The translations under genes and the position numbers were made by a program. From the NCBI RefSeq assembly GCF_002954665.1, contig NZ_MSCM01000001.1:209183-273182 (forward strand): a stretch of DNA of 64,000 nucleotides. Reading direction: 5' to 3'. Below the pieces are notes generated by a model that was given only the letters and a program-made list of their open reading frames with translations, was not told the DNA's origin and ran no database searches. This stretch comes from Polaribacter glomeratus (GTDB taxonomy: Bacteria; Bacteroidota; Bacteroidia; Flavobacteriales; Flavobacteriaceae). This document shows positions 47,979-56,857 of this stretch, in pieces; within the stretch, counting starts at the first letter, position 1; each line of letters starts with the position of its first letter.

Positions 47979-48272
47979 ATGAGCATTACAAACAATAACT
48001 CTTATCTTGAAACTTCTTGGAGTGATTGTATAGAAAATAGTCAAGATTTTGATAGACTCATTAATTGGTTAAGTGGTGAGTTTATTTTATATCAGCAAGA
48101 TGAAAACCAAGTATTAAAAGTATATTTTCCTAACGGATGGTTTATCGTCAGTTTTAAAAAAGGCATTAATAATGAGTATAAAGTCTTAATGAAACATAAA
48201 TCAAAATTTACTTTTATTGATATTAAAAAACAATTATTATTGGCTATTGATAGGTTTAAAAAAATAAATTAA
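47979..48272 (+). CDS. Hypothetical protein
   Basis: A 97-residue protein without signal peptide or membrane span; mixed composition with WSDCIENSQDFDRLINWLSGEF, then a hydrophobic-aromatic beta-like part (VLKVYFPNGWFIVSFKKG) and a basic C-terminal helix. I do not recognise the family. It is 55 bp after nagB and could be the last gene of that operon. Codon use looks like a real gene. Confidence 0.55.
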   Translation: MSITNNNSYLETSWSDCIENSQDFDRLINWLSGEFILYQQDENQVLKVYFPNGWFIVSFKKGINNEYKVLMKHKSKFTFIDIKKQLLLAIDRFKKIN

Positions 48273-48286
48273 ACTATTTCTGTGTG

Positions 48287-48318
48287 CTATTATTAAAGGT
48301 GAGCATTTGTAATAATAG
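48287..48318 (+). terminator. Possible hairpin at the operon end
   Basis: Nine-base stem CTATTATTA / TAATAATAG with a 14-nt loop, 15 bp after the hypothetical gene. AT-rich and without a T-run. Confidence 0.3.
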
Positions 48319-48383
48319 TTTACTATTTATAGAAAAACAGCCTTTTAAGCCAGAAAATTTTTAGAAAGAAGTTCTTTAAACCC

Positions 48384-48853
48384 GTTGTGCATTTTAAGTT
48401 AAAAGTGCTTTAAAAAAGTACATTGCTAAAAGCCAAGAAATACACTAAAGTTGTTGCTGAATTAAAGGATGAAATGCACATTTTACGAATGTTAAAAGAA
48501 GCTAGCAAAATTACTGTTTGAGTAACTCATAAAGTTACAATAATTTAAAACTCACTTTTCGATAAAGATTTTAAAGGTGTTTGTATGATTGATACTGATA
48601 CAGTAATGCCTGCAATTAGTCATTATAATTTTTGTGATGCAATTAGCACTATTTGTAATACTGAAAACGAAAATGATGTATCTAAAGTTGAGTTTAATTT
48701 TAAATACTACAAAGCTTATGAAAAAGGTTTTTTAACTGATTATTTAAACAGTGATATTTTTTAAAAAACAAATTATCCAGAACATAATTTAGACAGCGCT
48801 TGAAATTAATTTAAACTGATAGAAAGTTTTTTCTGAAAAATTATTTCAAAAAT
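48384..48853 (+). pseudogene. Degenerate 3' copy of the NahK-like kinase gene
   Basis: Closely matches 42150-42715: for example AAATGCACATTTTAC, AAAGGTGTTTGTATGATTGA and AATTATCCAGAACATAATTT occur in both. The copy has a TGA and several other in-frame stops, many substitutions, and a deletion of about 100 bp corresponding to 42501-42594 between two GTTTT stretches. The catalytic-loop Asp codon is lost. The 5' half of the gene is not found here. It lies downstream of the same operon that carries the intact gene, so it is a decayed segmental duplication. Confidence 0.88.
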
Positions 48854-48900
48854 AAAACAGTAAAGAATATAAATTTTAAAAAAAAAATCAACTTAGAAAT

Positions 48901-48948
48901 TAATATTAACACCCTTTAAAACACCTATTTTAAAGGGTGTTAATATTA
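48901..48948. terminator. 21-bp perfect hairpin
   Basis: TAATATTAACACCCTTTAAA plus one base on the left arm (48901-48921) pairs perfectly with 48928-48948 around a 6-nt loop. It ends the pseudogene region and may act on both strands; the following minus-strand gene ends at 49051. Confidence 0.7.
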
Positions 48949-49050
48949 GCTTAGATATAGAAGATTTACAAACATTTATAAAAAATATTTAATTTATATT
49001 AATTGCTTTTTCAAAAAAAAGTTAGTTTATTTAAAGCGTTTAATTTTTTA

Positions 49051-49542
49051 TTAGTGTTTGTCTTTTTTGTGAGAATCCTTTTTATCAGATTTATGATTTG
49101 ATTGTTTTTTATACTTTTTATTATTTGGATGGTTTATGATTACCATATACTTAGAATCCTTACTATCTCTTATACTGCCTTGTTTTGAACGGTAATTTTT
49201 ATAACCTTTATACTCTTTTGAGTAATAATTATGTTTTAAATAAGGTTTAGAATCATTAATTACCACTTTGTAGGTTGAGTATAAATTTACATTTCTATAT
49301 TCATAAGGTAATGAGTTTGCGTTTATCCATTTATTTCCTTTTCTATGGATAAATTGTGCTTTGGGTGCATTATAATAAATATCATATTCTGGCAAATAAT
49401 AATATTCTACATGATTGTAAGATACTGGTCCCCACAAAGGTTGTTCTGCTATATTTACTTTTAACTGAATTTGTGAATATGTATTTGTAGAATTCATTAC
49501 AAATATGGCTACAAAAAGCAATACTATTTTTAAAGTTTTCAT
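49051..49542 (-). CDS. Secreted Lys/His-rich hypothetical protein
   Basis: A 163-residue protein with a Sec signal peptide (IVLLFVAIFVMNSTNTYSQ). The centre is Tyr-rich (NHVEYYYLPEYDIYYNAPKAQF, written here as NHVEYYYLPE and YDIYYNAPKA) and contains FIHRKGNKWINANSLPYEY; the last 40 residues are strongly basic with many Lys, His and Asp (KKQSNHKSDKKDSHKKDKH). I do not recognise a family with confidence. Its promoter belongs to the 66-nt AraC-type class (site D), so it is probably an envelope-stress protein controlled with the neighbouring genes. Confidence 0.75.
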   Translation of the reverse strand: MKTLKIVLLFVAIFVMNSTNTYSQIQLKVNIAEQPLWGPVSYNHVEYYYLPEYDIYYNAPKAQFIHRKGNKWINANSLPYEYRNVNLYSTYKVVINDSKPYLKHNYYSKEYKGYKNYRSKQGSIRDSKDSKYMVIINHPNNKKYKKQSNHKSDKKDSHKKDKH

Positions 49543-49580
49543 TTCTATTAAAATTAAGATGTAATTGAATTATTACGATA

Positions 49581-49646
49581 CAAAGGTCATTAATTTTTAA
49601 TCTTAAAATGTTACATAAATTTTAGAGAATATTACATATTTCACAC
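49581..49646 (-). promoter_or_regulatory. Candidate AraC-type promoter, site D
   Basis: Read on the minus strand: half-site TGTGAAATATGTAAT, then TAAAATTTATGTAAC 21 bp later, then TTTG at the same distance as in sites A-C (66 nt from first base to the G of TTTG). The leader to the ATG at 49542 is about 30 nt. Confidence 0.75.
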
Positions 49647-49694
49647 TTTTTTAAACCTTTAAAAAAAGGTTAATAATTAATTTTTAATGCAAAT

Positions 49695-49729
49695 AAAAAA
49701 GCGCTGTTTATTAAAAGAGCACTTTTTTT
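49695..49729 (-). terminator. Terminator of the small lipoprotein gene
   Basis: On the minus strand, AAAAAAGTGCT / AGCGCTTTTTT (11 pairs, one T-G) with a 12-nt loop, ending in T-run, 15 bp after the stop codon. Confidence 0.75.
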
Positions 49730-49743
49730 AGTGTAAACTAATT

Positions 49744-50175
49744 TTACTTTTCTTTAGGAACCAGAGCTCCATACCAATCGCAAATACTTATAGAATTTAC
49801 TGTTTTACCTTTTTTAACTTCAAATTTCACTAATCTGTGATCGTTGCATTTAACAGTTAAACCGCAATCAACAGCTTTTGTAAATCCGCCACTAGCTTTT
49901 AAAGAGTTTCCGTTCAATTCCATCGCAATAGAGTCTTTAGTGTACGCATATGCAACATAATTACCAGAAACAATTTTTTTGAATCTAAATGTTTTTTGGC
50001 CTTGTTTAGTATCAGTCAAATAGATTTTGTTGTTGTCCATGTTTTTAAGATACACATTCATTTCTGGTATATAATCAGACGGGTAGCATAAAGAGCCTTT
50101 TACAATTCCTTTATTAATTCCACAACTTGTAAATAGAAGTATTGTTGATAGTAAAATTCCAAATAAATTTTTCAT
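49744..50175 (-). CDS. Small lipoprotein, hypothetical
   Basis: A 143-residue lipoprotein: signal peptide and lipobox LLFTSCG, then a carboxypeptidase-regulatory-like or SdrD-like beta domain (GIVKGSLCYPSDYIPEMNVYL, KTFRFKKIVSGNYVAYAYT). Three further cysteines (CYPS, VDCGL, KCND, ICDW region) may form disulfides. The function is unknown. Its upstream region does not contain the AraC-type promoter found for its neighbours; a TATTTTTG -7 box can be seen on the minus strand. Confidence 0.72.
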   Translation of the reverse strand: MKNLFGILLSTILLFTSCGINKGIVKGSLCYPSDYIPEMNVYLKNMDNNKIYLTDTKQGQKTFRFKKIVSGNYVAYAYTKDSIAMELNGNSLKASGGFTKAVDCGLTVKCNDHRLVKFEVKKGKTVNSISICDWYGALVPKEK

Positions 50176-50423
50176 AACTTTTTTTATTTTTTTGCTTGTA
50201 AAAGCTTTTAATTTTTTTAATAATCCGTGATGTGTTTTTTAGTTCTTTAAAGCCAAAAATAATATACAGAACTATTTGCTTTATAAGTTTTCAAATGTAG
50301 TTTATATTTATTTGCAACTAGAAATATAAATTTGAGTTATTAAAAAAAAATGATTTTTATAACGGCATCAATTCAAATTTATCTGCTAGAATACTTTTTT
50401 TTATGAAATAAAATTATGAAAAT

Positions 50424-50489
50424 GTGTGAATAATGTAATATTATAGAGGAATTATATAAGTTAGGTTTATTACCTTCAATAGATATTTG
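50424..50489 (+). promoter_or_regulatory. Candidate AraC-type promoter, site A (YtxH/AI-2E operon)
   Basis: Half-sites TGTGAATAATGTAAT and GAGGAATTATATAAG, 21 bp apart, then ATTTG with the G at 50489. No recognisable -33 box, as expected for an activator-dependent promoter. Start codon of the YtxH-like gene is 35 nt downstream. Confidence 0.75.
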
Positions 50490-50523
50490 TGCTAAGTAAA
50501 CATCTAATTATAAATTTAAAGGA

Positions 50524-50670
50524 ATGAAAATAAATAACAGAATAAAGGGGCTTTTAGTAGGCTTAGTTATTGGTGCAACAGCAGGAATTTTAATAGCGCC
50601 AGAAAAAGGATTAACTACTAGAAATATAATAAAATCTAAAGTTAAAAAAACTAAAAATAAATTGCGTTAA
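50524..50670 (+). CDS. YtxH-like small membrane protein
   Basis: A 48-residue protein, too short for usual ORF cut-offs: ATG at 50524, one glycine-rich membrane span (GLLVGLVIGATAGILIAPEKG) with the APEKG motif of YtxH-domain proteins, and a basic tail (KSKVKKTKNKLR). Its stop overlaps the start of the transporter gene (TAATG), so the two are translationally coupled. YtxH proteins are general-stress proteins in Firmicutes; the same is plausible here, because the promoter is shared with the stress island. Confidence 0.82.
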   Translation: MKINNRIKGLLVGLVIGATAGILIAPEKGLTTRNIIKSKVKKTKNKLR

Positions 50671-51806
50671 TGAATCCTATTTTAAAAGTTGATAAAAATA
50701 CGTATCATTCACAGCCGTTTTATATAAAAGCTACGGTTCTTTTAGTAGGATTTTATTTACTTATCAGTATGCTATCGATTGCTCAAGATATAATTGTTCC
50801 AATTATTTTTGCTGTTATGATTGCTGTTTTATTGCATCCTTTTGTAAACTTTTTTGAGCGGTTAAAAATCAACAGAGTAGTGGCAATTATTTTTACACTA
50901 TTTCTTACATTTATGATCACTTTTGCCATTGCTTTTTTAATATTTAGGCAACTAAGTGAGTTTGGTAAATCTTGGCCAATTCTTGTAGATAAGTTTACAT
51001 TAATGCTCAACGAATCTACAAAATGGATTTCTAGATATTTTGATCTTAGTCAATGGAAAGTGCAACAATGGATTTTAAAAGCCAAAACAGATGCACTAAG
51101 TTTTAGTAATGACCAAGTTGGTCAAACTCTTTTTGTTTTAGGTAATTGGATTGTGGTTATGCTATTGGTTCCTGTATATGTTTTTATTTTATTATTTTAT
51201 AAAAAATTACTCATCGAATTTATTCATAGAGCGTTTGTAAGTCAAGATCAAAAACAAGTAAGTAGAATTATCTCTGAGACAAAAACGGTTATTCATAAAT
51301 ATCTTACAGGCCTTATTATAGAGGCTTTTATTGTTGCGGGTCTCAACATTACCGTTCTTTTATTTTTGGGTATTGAATATCCCATTTTATTAGGAATACT
51401 TGGGGCTTTGCTAAACGTTATTCCATATATTGGTGGCTTGGTAGCAGTTGCGTTGCCAATGATGGTTGCTTTGGCCACTAAAACAACAAGTTTATACGCT
51501 TTATACGTGCTTATTTTCTATTATATTATTCAGCTAATAGACAATAATGTAATTGTACCTTTAATTGTTTCATCCAAAGTAAAAATAAACGCGCTTTTTG
51601 CTATTATTGTGGTTATTGCAGGAAACGCATTATGGGGTGTATCGGGTATGTTTTTATCCATTCCGCTTTTAGCAGTTATAAAAGTTATTTTTGATCATAT
51701 AGATTCATTAAAACCTTGGGGATTTTTATTAGGAGATAGCTTGCCAGATAAACCTTTAGATGTGCTTCCTGTGATAAAAAAAATAAAGGCTAAAATTTTA
51801 AAATAG
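50670..51806 (+). CDS. AI-2E family transporter
   Basis: A 378-residue polytopic protein of the AI-2E/PerM (UPF0118) family with about eight membrane spans: IVPIIFAVMIAVLLHPFVNFF near the N-terminus and YPILLGILGALLNVIPYIGG plus NNVIVPLIVSSKVKINALFA in the conserved C-terminal half. Members export diverse small molecules or act in Na+/H+ exchange; AI-2 export is only one case. Coupled to the YtxH-like gene and read from the AraC-type promoter A. Confidence 0.9.
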   Translation: MNPILKVDKNTYHSQPFYIKATVLLVGFYLLISMLSIAQDIIVPIIFAVMIAVLLHPFVNFFERLKINRVVAIIFTLFLTFMITFAIAFLIFRQLSEFGKSWPILVDKFTLMLNESTKWISRYFDLSQWKVQQWILKAKTDALSFSNDQVGQTLFVLGNWIVVMLLVPVYVFILLFYKKLLIEFIHRAFVSQDQKQVSRIISETKTVIHKYLTGLIIEAFIVAGLNITVLLFLGIEYPILLGILGALLNVIPYIGGLVAVALPMMVALATKTTSLYALYVLIFYYIIQLIDNNVIVPLIVSSKVKINALFAIIVVIAGNALWGVSGMFLSIPLLAVIKVIFDHIDSLKPWGFLLGDSLPDKPLDVLPVIKKIKAKILK

Positions 51807-51940
51807 TCAAAGCTGTTGATGTTTTTTTTTGTTAAATTTAAAAAACTAGCATCCGTTTTAATGTATACAATTTACAATATAATGAAAACCTTATTTTAAG
51901 TTGATATTGTTGTAACTTGTAAAAAAAAAAAGAAAAATTC

Positions 51941-52519
51941 TTGAAACTATATATTAAATACATGGTAAGTAATCGCTGCAAAATGGTGGTGAAAGAAGCC
52001 TTAGTAAAACATGGATTTCATTTTACTCCGGTTGAATTGGGTAAAGTAGAAATTATGGAAAATATTACAGAAGAAGAACGTATTTTATTAAAAGAAGAGT
52101 TGCTAAAATCGGGTCTAGAATTAATGGACGATAAAAGAGCAATGCTGATTGAAAAAATAAAAAATGTGATTGTTGAAATGATTCATCATTCTGATGAGAC
52201 AATTAAAGTAAATTTCTCAAATTTTTTAAGTGATAAATTAAGTTATGATTATACTTATTTAGCAAATTTATTTTCGGAAGTACAAGGAACCACGATAGAG
52301 CAATTTGTTATTTTTCATAAAGTAGAAAGAGTAAAGGAGTTTATTATTTATGATGAATTAAATATTACAGAAATTGCACATAAAATGAATTATAGCAGTG
52401 TTGCACATTTATCTAATCAGTTTAAAAAAGTTACAGGACTTACACCTTCTCATTTTAAACAATTAAAAGAAAAAAGACGCAGCCCACTAGAAGATATTGG
52501 ACTTAGAGAACAGCTTTAA
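51941..52519 (+). CDS. AraC-family DNA-binding protein
   Basis: A 192-residue protein with a C-terminal AraC HTH domain (YLANLFSEVQGTTIEQFVIFHKVERVKEF, shown here in two parts: YLANLFSEVQ and VERVKEFIIYDELNITEIAH; then MNYSSVAHLSNQFKKVTGLT and PSHFKQLK). The N-terminal 90 residues have no receiver or sensor I recognise; they begin KLYIKYMVSNRCKMVVKEAL. Start is TTG at 51941, chosen because the KLYIKYMVS segment is conserved in relatives from memory. It is followed 18 bp later by the hybrid kinase. It is my candidate for binding the 21-bp-phased half-sites. Confidence 0.88.
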   Translation: MKLYIKYMVSNRCKMVVKEALVKHGFHFTPVELGKVEIMENITEEERILLKEELLKSGLELMDDKRAMLIEKIKNVIVEMIHHSDETIKVNFSNFLSDKLSYDYTYLANLFSEVQGTTIEQFVIFHKVERVKEFIIYDELNITEIAHKMNYSSVAHLSNQFKKVTGLTPSHFKQLKEKRRSPLEDIGLREQL

Positions 52520-52537
52520 TCTAATGAAAAGTATAAA

Positions 52538-55500
52538 ATGCTAAATACAAAAATTACAGAATTTAATTATACAAGAAGTTTAATTGAAGCAAGCTTAGAT
52601 CCATTAGTTACAATTAGTATCGACGGCAAAATTACCGACGTTAACGAAGCCTCTGTAAAAGTAACGGGTATTTCTAGAGAAAAGTTAATCAACACAAATT
52701 TTTCTGATTATTGTACAGAACCCAAAAAAGCACAAAAAGGATATCTTCAAGTTTTCGAAAAAGGTTTTGTGGCCGATTATCCCTTAACTATAAAACATAT
52801 AAACGGTACTTTAACAGATGTACTTTACAATGCTTCTGTATATAAAGACCATTTTGGCACTGTGCTTGGTGTTTTTGCAGCAGCCAGAGACATTACAGAA
52901 CTAAAAAAATCTTCTCAATATGCTAGGAGTTTAATTGAAGCGAGTTTAGACCCTCTTGTTACTATTAGCGCAGAAGGAAAGATAATGGATGTGAATGAAG
53001 CATCTATAAAAGTAACAGGTGTTACGCGTCAAAAATTGATTAACACCAATTTCTCTAATTATTTTACAGAACCAAAAAAAGCACAAGAAGGGTATCTACA
53101 GGTATTTGAAAAAGGTTTTGTGGCCGATTATCCGCTTACCATAAAACACAAAAATGGTACACTAACAGATGTTCTTTACAATGCATCCGTTTACAAAGAT
53201 GCTACAGGTAATGTGCTTGGTGTTTTTGCAGCGGCAAGAGATGTTACCTTTCAAAAATGGGCAATAGATTTAAGAAAAGCTAATGAACAACTTGCTTCTA
53301 AAAATAAAGTAATAGAAAAACGTGCCGCAGAATTAATTGTTGCCAACAAAGAATTGGCCTATCAAAATGACGAGAAAGAAAAAAGAGCAGCCGAACTCTT
53401 AATTGCTAATAATGAACTTGCTTTAGAAAATAAAGAGAAAGAAAAACGCGCTGCAGAGTTGATTATTGCTAATGAAAAAGCCGATAGAATTGAAAAAGAG
53501 CTCAAAAATGCGCGAAAAATAGCCCAAGTAGGAAGTTGGTATTTTGATATTAAAACCAATCTAGTTTCTTGGTCAGAAGAATTATATAAAATTTATGGGT
53601 ATGACTCTTCATTGCCTGCGCCGCCTTATAATGAACAAGAAAAATTGTTTACTAAACATAGTTGGGATGTTTTAACGATATCAATATCAAAAACCATAAA
53701 AACAGGAATGCCATACGATTTGGAATTAGAAATCGTAAAAAAAGACGGAAGTAGTGGTTGGCTTTGGGTTCGCGGAGAAACGGTACTTGATAAAGATAAT
53801 AAAAGCTACGGGCTTTGGGGAGCAGCTCAAGATATTACAGTGCGTAAACAATCGGAAATAGAACTTCTCTTCCAAAATGGAGAAAAAGAAAAACGGGCTG
53901 CAGAATTAATTATTGCCAATAAAGAATTAGCCTATCAAAATATAGTAAAAGAAAAGCGCGCCGCAGAATTGGTTATAGCCAATAAAGAATTGGCTTTTCA
54001 AAATATTGAGAAAGAAAAACGTGCCGCAGAATTGGCAATCGCAAATAAAGAATTGGCTTTCCAAAATGCCGAAAAAGAAAAGCGTGCTGCAGAATTAGTG
54101 CTTGCTAACCAAGAGCTTGCGCTTCAGAATATTCAAAAGATAAAACAGGAACTCGACAGCAAAGAACTACAAGTTTTAAATCATACAATAAAATTAAATT
54201 CGCTGTATTCTTTGAGTTTAATTGAAGCCAGTTTAGATCCATTAGTTACCATTAGCTCTAAAGGGAAAATAACGGATATGAACGAGGCGTTGACAAATAT
54301 TACCGGATTAACTAGAGAAGAACTTAAGGATTCTGATTTTCTTAATTATTTTACAGAACCCGAAAAAGCACACGACGTTTATCAAGAGGTTTTTGATAAA
54401 GGATCTGTCGCCGATTTTCCGTTAACACTTCGTCATAAAAACGGCAAACTAACAGACGTATTATTTAATGGATCAATTTATAAAAATGAAAAAGGAAATG
54501 TAGGTGGCGTTGTAATTGTTGCTAGAGATGTTACCGAACAAAATAAAGTTGCCAAAGAACTTACAGAAGCAATGTTGTTTGCAGAAATGGCAACGATGAT
54601 TGCCGAAGAAGCAAAAATAAAAGCAGAAAAAGCCACTATAATAGCCAATGATGCAGTAAAAGCAAAACAGCAGTTTTTGTCTAATATGAGTCATGAAATT
54701 CGTACACCATTAAATGCCATTATTGGTTTTACAAAAGTGATGTTAAAAACAAATTTGGTAGCAAAACAAAAAGAATATTTAAAAGCAATTAAATTAAGTG
54801 GCGATGCATTAATTGCTCTTATAAATGATATTTTAGATTTAGCAAAAGTAGATTCAGGAAAAATGGTATTTGAAAAAATACCTTTTAAAATAGCTTCTTC
54901 CATATCAGCAATGCTTCATTTATTTGAACAAAAAATTCAAGAAAAGAATTTAAAATTAGTAAAAATATATGATAGTAGAATTCCGGATGTTTTAGTTGGA
55001 GACCAAGTGCGTTTGCATCAAATTATCCTAAATTTAGTAAGTAATGCTGTTAAATTTACATCCAAAGGAAAAATTACAGTTTGCACTAAATTACTAAGTG
55101 AAGATGAACATCAAGTAACGATTGAATTCTTAGTTACAGACACCGGAATAGGAATTTTAGACACAGAAATAGAAACCATATTTGATAATTTTCAGCAAGC
55201 ATCTAGCGGAACATCTCGTTTATATGGTGGTACAGGGTTAGGTTTGGCTATTGTAAAACAATTAGTTGAGTTACAAGGCGGAAGTTTGCATGTAACAAGT
55301 AAAATTAATGAAGGTTCCGTTTTTAGTTTTGTATTAAGTTTTAAGAAAACCAATGCAAGTGCAGAGGTTGAAATGGAGTTAATAGATTATGATAAAGATG
55401 TGTCAAATATAAAAGTGTTGGTTGTAGAAGATATTCCTCTAAACCAATTACTGATGAAAACATTGATGGATGATTTTGGATTTGAAAGTGATATTGCAGA

Positions 55501-56182
55501 CAATGGTAGAATTGCAATCAATAAAATGCAAACCAAAAAGTATGATCTTATTTTGATGGATTTGCAGATGCCAGAAATGAACGGATTTGAAGCTACAGAA
55601 TATATTAGAAACACCATGAAGAGTACAATTCCTATTATTGCTTTAACTGCGGATGTTACTACGGTAGATGTGGCAAAGTGCAAAGCAATTGGGATGAATG
55701 ATTATATTACAAAGCCTGTTGATGAGCGTTTATTAAATAGTAAAATTTTAGGATTGATACAAAAACATAAGCAATTAGATGAAGCTTCTTTAAGTATTCT
55801 TGATATCAATGTGAAGACAAAGTATACTAATTTACACTATTTAAATACACGTACTAAATCTAATCAAGCATTAATGATACAAATGATTTCTTTGTATCTA
55901 GATCAGACGCCAACACTTATAAACATCATGAAAAAAAGCTTTTTAGAGAATGATATGAAATCGTTAAGTGCTGCTGCTCATAAAATGATACCTTCGTTTT
56001 TAATTGTAGGCATGGATCAAGAGTATGAAAACATGGCAAAAAAAGTGCAAGAATATGCTAGCACGATGCAACAAACAGATGAGCTTTCAGGTTTAATTCT
56101 TAAAATTGAAAATGCTTGTAATCAAGCTTGTGTAGAATTATTAGAAGAACTTGAAACCTATAAAAACATAAAAAATGAATAA
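52538..56182 (+). CDS. Multi-PAS hybrid histidine kinase with receiver and Hpt domains
   Basis: A 1214-residue cytoplasmic hybrid kinase (no membrane span seen). Order: PAS about 8-115, PAS about 128-235, coiled coil, PAS (PAS_3 type) about 320-440, coiled coil, PAS about 560-670, HisKA with phospho-acceptor His719 (SHEIRTPLNA), HATPase (LVSNAVKFT, DTGIGI, GGTGLGLAI), receiver with Asp1008 (LILMDLQMPEMNG), Hpt with His1148 (SAAAHKMIP). PAS 1, 2 and 4 are near-duplicates sharing SLIEASLDPLVTIS. The linkers hold seven 21-residue repeats of the type KEKRAAELVIANKELAFQN. The phosphorelay end (Hpt) suits the stand-alone receiver encoded next, overlapping by 8 bp. Confidence 0.95.
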   Translation: MLNTKITEFNYTRSLIEASLDPLVTISIDGKITDVNEASVKVTGISREKLINTNFSDYCTEPKKAQKGYLQVFEKGFVADYPLTIKHINGTLTDVLYNASVYKDHFGTVLGVFAAARDITELKKSSQYARSLIEASLDPLVTISAEGKIMDVNEASIKVTGVTRQKLINTNFSNYFTEPKKAQEGYLQVFEKGFVADYPLTIKHKNGTLTDVLYNASVYKDATGNVLGVFAAARDVTFQKWAIDLRKANEQLASKNKVIEKRAAELIVANKELAYQNDEKEKRAAELLIANNELALENKEKEKRAAELIIANEKADRIEKELKNARKIAQVGSWYFDIKTNLVSWSEELYKIYGYDSSLPAPPYNEQEKLFTKHSWDVLTISISKTIKTGMPYDLELEIVKKDGSSGWLWVRGETVLDKDNKSYGLWGAAQDITVRKQSEIELLFQNGEKEKRAAELIIANKELAYQNIVKEKRAAELVIANKELAFQNIEKEKRAAELAIANKELAFQNAEKEKRAAELVLANQELALQNIQKIKQELDSKELQVLNHTIKLNSLYSLSLIEASLDPLVTISSKGKITDMNEALTNITGLTREELKDSDFLNYFTEPEKAHDVYQEVFDKGSVADFPLTLRHKNGKLTDVLFNGSIYKNEKGNVGGVVIVARDVTEQNKVAKELTEAMLFAEMATMIAEEAKIKAEKATIIANDAVKAKQQFLSNMSHEIRTPLNAIIGFTKVMLKTNLVAKQKEYLKAIKLSGDALIALINDILDLAKVDSGKMVFEKIPFKIASSISAMLHLFEQKIQEKNLKLVKIYDSRIPDVLVGDQVRLHQIILNLVSNAVKFTSKGKITVCTKLLSEDEHQVTIEFLVTDTGIGILDTEIETIFDNFQQASSGTSRLYGGTGLGLAIVKQLVELQGGSLHVTSKINEGSVFSFVLSFKKTNASAEVEMELIDYDKDVSNIKVLVVEDIPLNQLLMKTLMDDFGFESDIADNGRIAINKMQTKKYDLILMDLQMPEMNGFEATEYIRNTMKSTIPIIALTADVTTVDVAKCKAIGMNDYITKPVDERLLNSKILGLIQKHKQLDEASLSILDINVKTKYTNLHYLNTRTKSNQALMIQMISLYLDQTPTLINIMKKSFLENDMKSLSAAAHKMIPSFLIVGMDQEYENMAKKVQEYASTMQQTDELSGLILKIENACNQACVELLEELETYKNIKNE

Positions 56183-56609
56183 CGAAACTAAAATAAAACT
56201 TTTTTTGGTTGATGATGATGCTTTGTTTTTAAAATCATTAGAAATTGAATTTATGGATAATGCAGATTTTGAGATTGAAACATTTTCTACAGGCGAACTT
56301 TGTGTAGCAAATTTATTTAAAAAACCAGATGTAATTATTTTAGATTATTTTCTTGACGGAATCGAAAAAGACGCGATGAATGGTTTAGAAACGTTAGATA
56401 AAATTAAAGCTTTTAACAAAGATATTTCTGTAATTGTACTTTCTTCTCAAGATAAGATTACCGTAGCTGTTGAGTGTATGCATCACAAAGCCACAGATTA
56501 TATTGTAAAAAGCGAAACCGCTTTTTTACGTTTAAAAAAAGTAATTACCGAAGTTATGACCTTCAAGAAAATGGAAAACCAATTAAAATGGTATATGGAA
56601 AGAATGTAA
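56175..56609 (+). CDS. Stand-alone response-regulator receiver
   Basis: A 144-residue protein with one receiver domain: acidic pocket LFLVDDDALFLKS, phospho-acceptor Asp57 (VIILDYFLDG), Ser of VIVLSSQDK and Lys of YIVKSE. The final 25 residues form a helix without a DNA-binding or enzymatic domain. Its start overlaps the kinase gene by 8 bp. It is the natural receiver for the Hpt domain of the kinase; its output must be through protein contact, possibly with the AraC-type protein encoded upstream. Confidence 0.92.
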   Translation: MNNETKIKLFLVDDDALFLKSLEIEFMDNADFEIETFSTGELCVANLFKKPDVIILDYFLDGIEKDAMNGLETLDKIKAFNKDISVIVLSSQDKITVAVECMHHKATDYIVKSETAFLRLKKVITEVMTFKKMENQLKWYMERM

Positions 56610-56635
56610 TTTCTAGCCATACTTTTTATTTTAAT

Positions 56636-56701
56636 GTGTGAATAATATAACTTATTCACAAAACTATGTAACACTTCTCTTCTCAAAACCCTGCACCTTT
56701 G
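56636..56701 (+). promoter_or_regulatory. Candidate AraC-type promoter, site B (beta-barrel gene)
   Basis: Half-sites TGTGAATAATATAAC and ACAAAACTATGTAAC, 21 bp apart, then CCTTTG with the G at 56701, the same 66-nt geometry as sites A, C and D. The leader to the ATG at 56858 is about 150 nt, much longer than for the others. Confidence 0.75.
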
Positions 56702-56857
56702 TACTGTACTTTTTAATCTGATTTTTTGCTTAAATAAATCATTAAAAATACAAACAAAAAGTGGAGTCCAGATACCATTTAAAAACGGCTAGCTTAAGTA
56801 TGTGAACATCATAAATGTTTATAAACTAAAAGTCAAGAAAATTAAAATTATCAAAAA

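Noticed and set aside
50176..50420. AraC-type motif for the small lipoprotein gene (minus strand)
   Set aside because: No TGTGAA or ATGTAA half-sites at the required distance from its TTTG; it has an ordinary -7 box.
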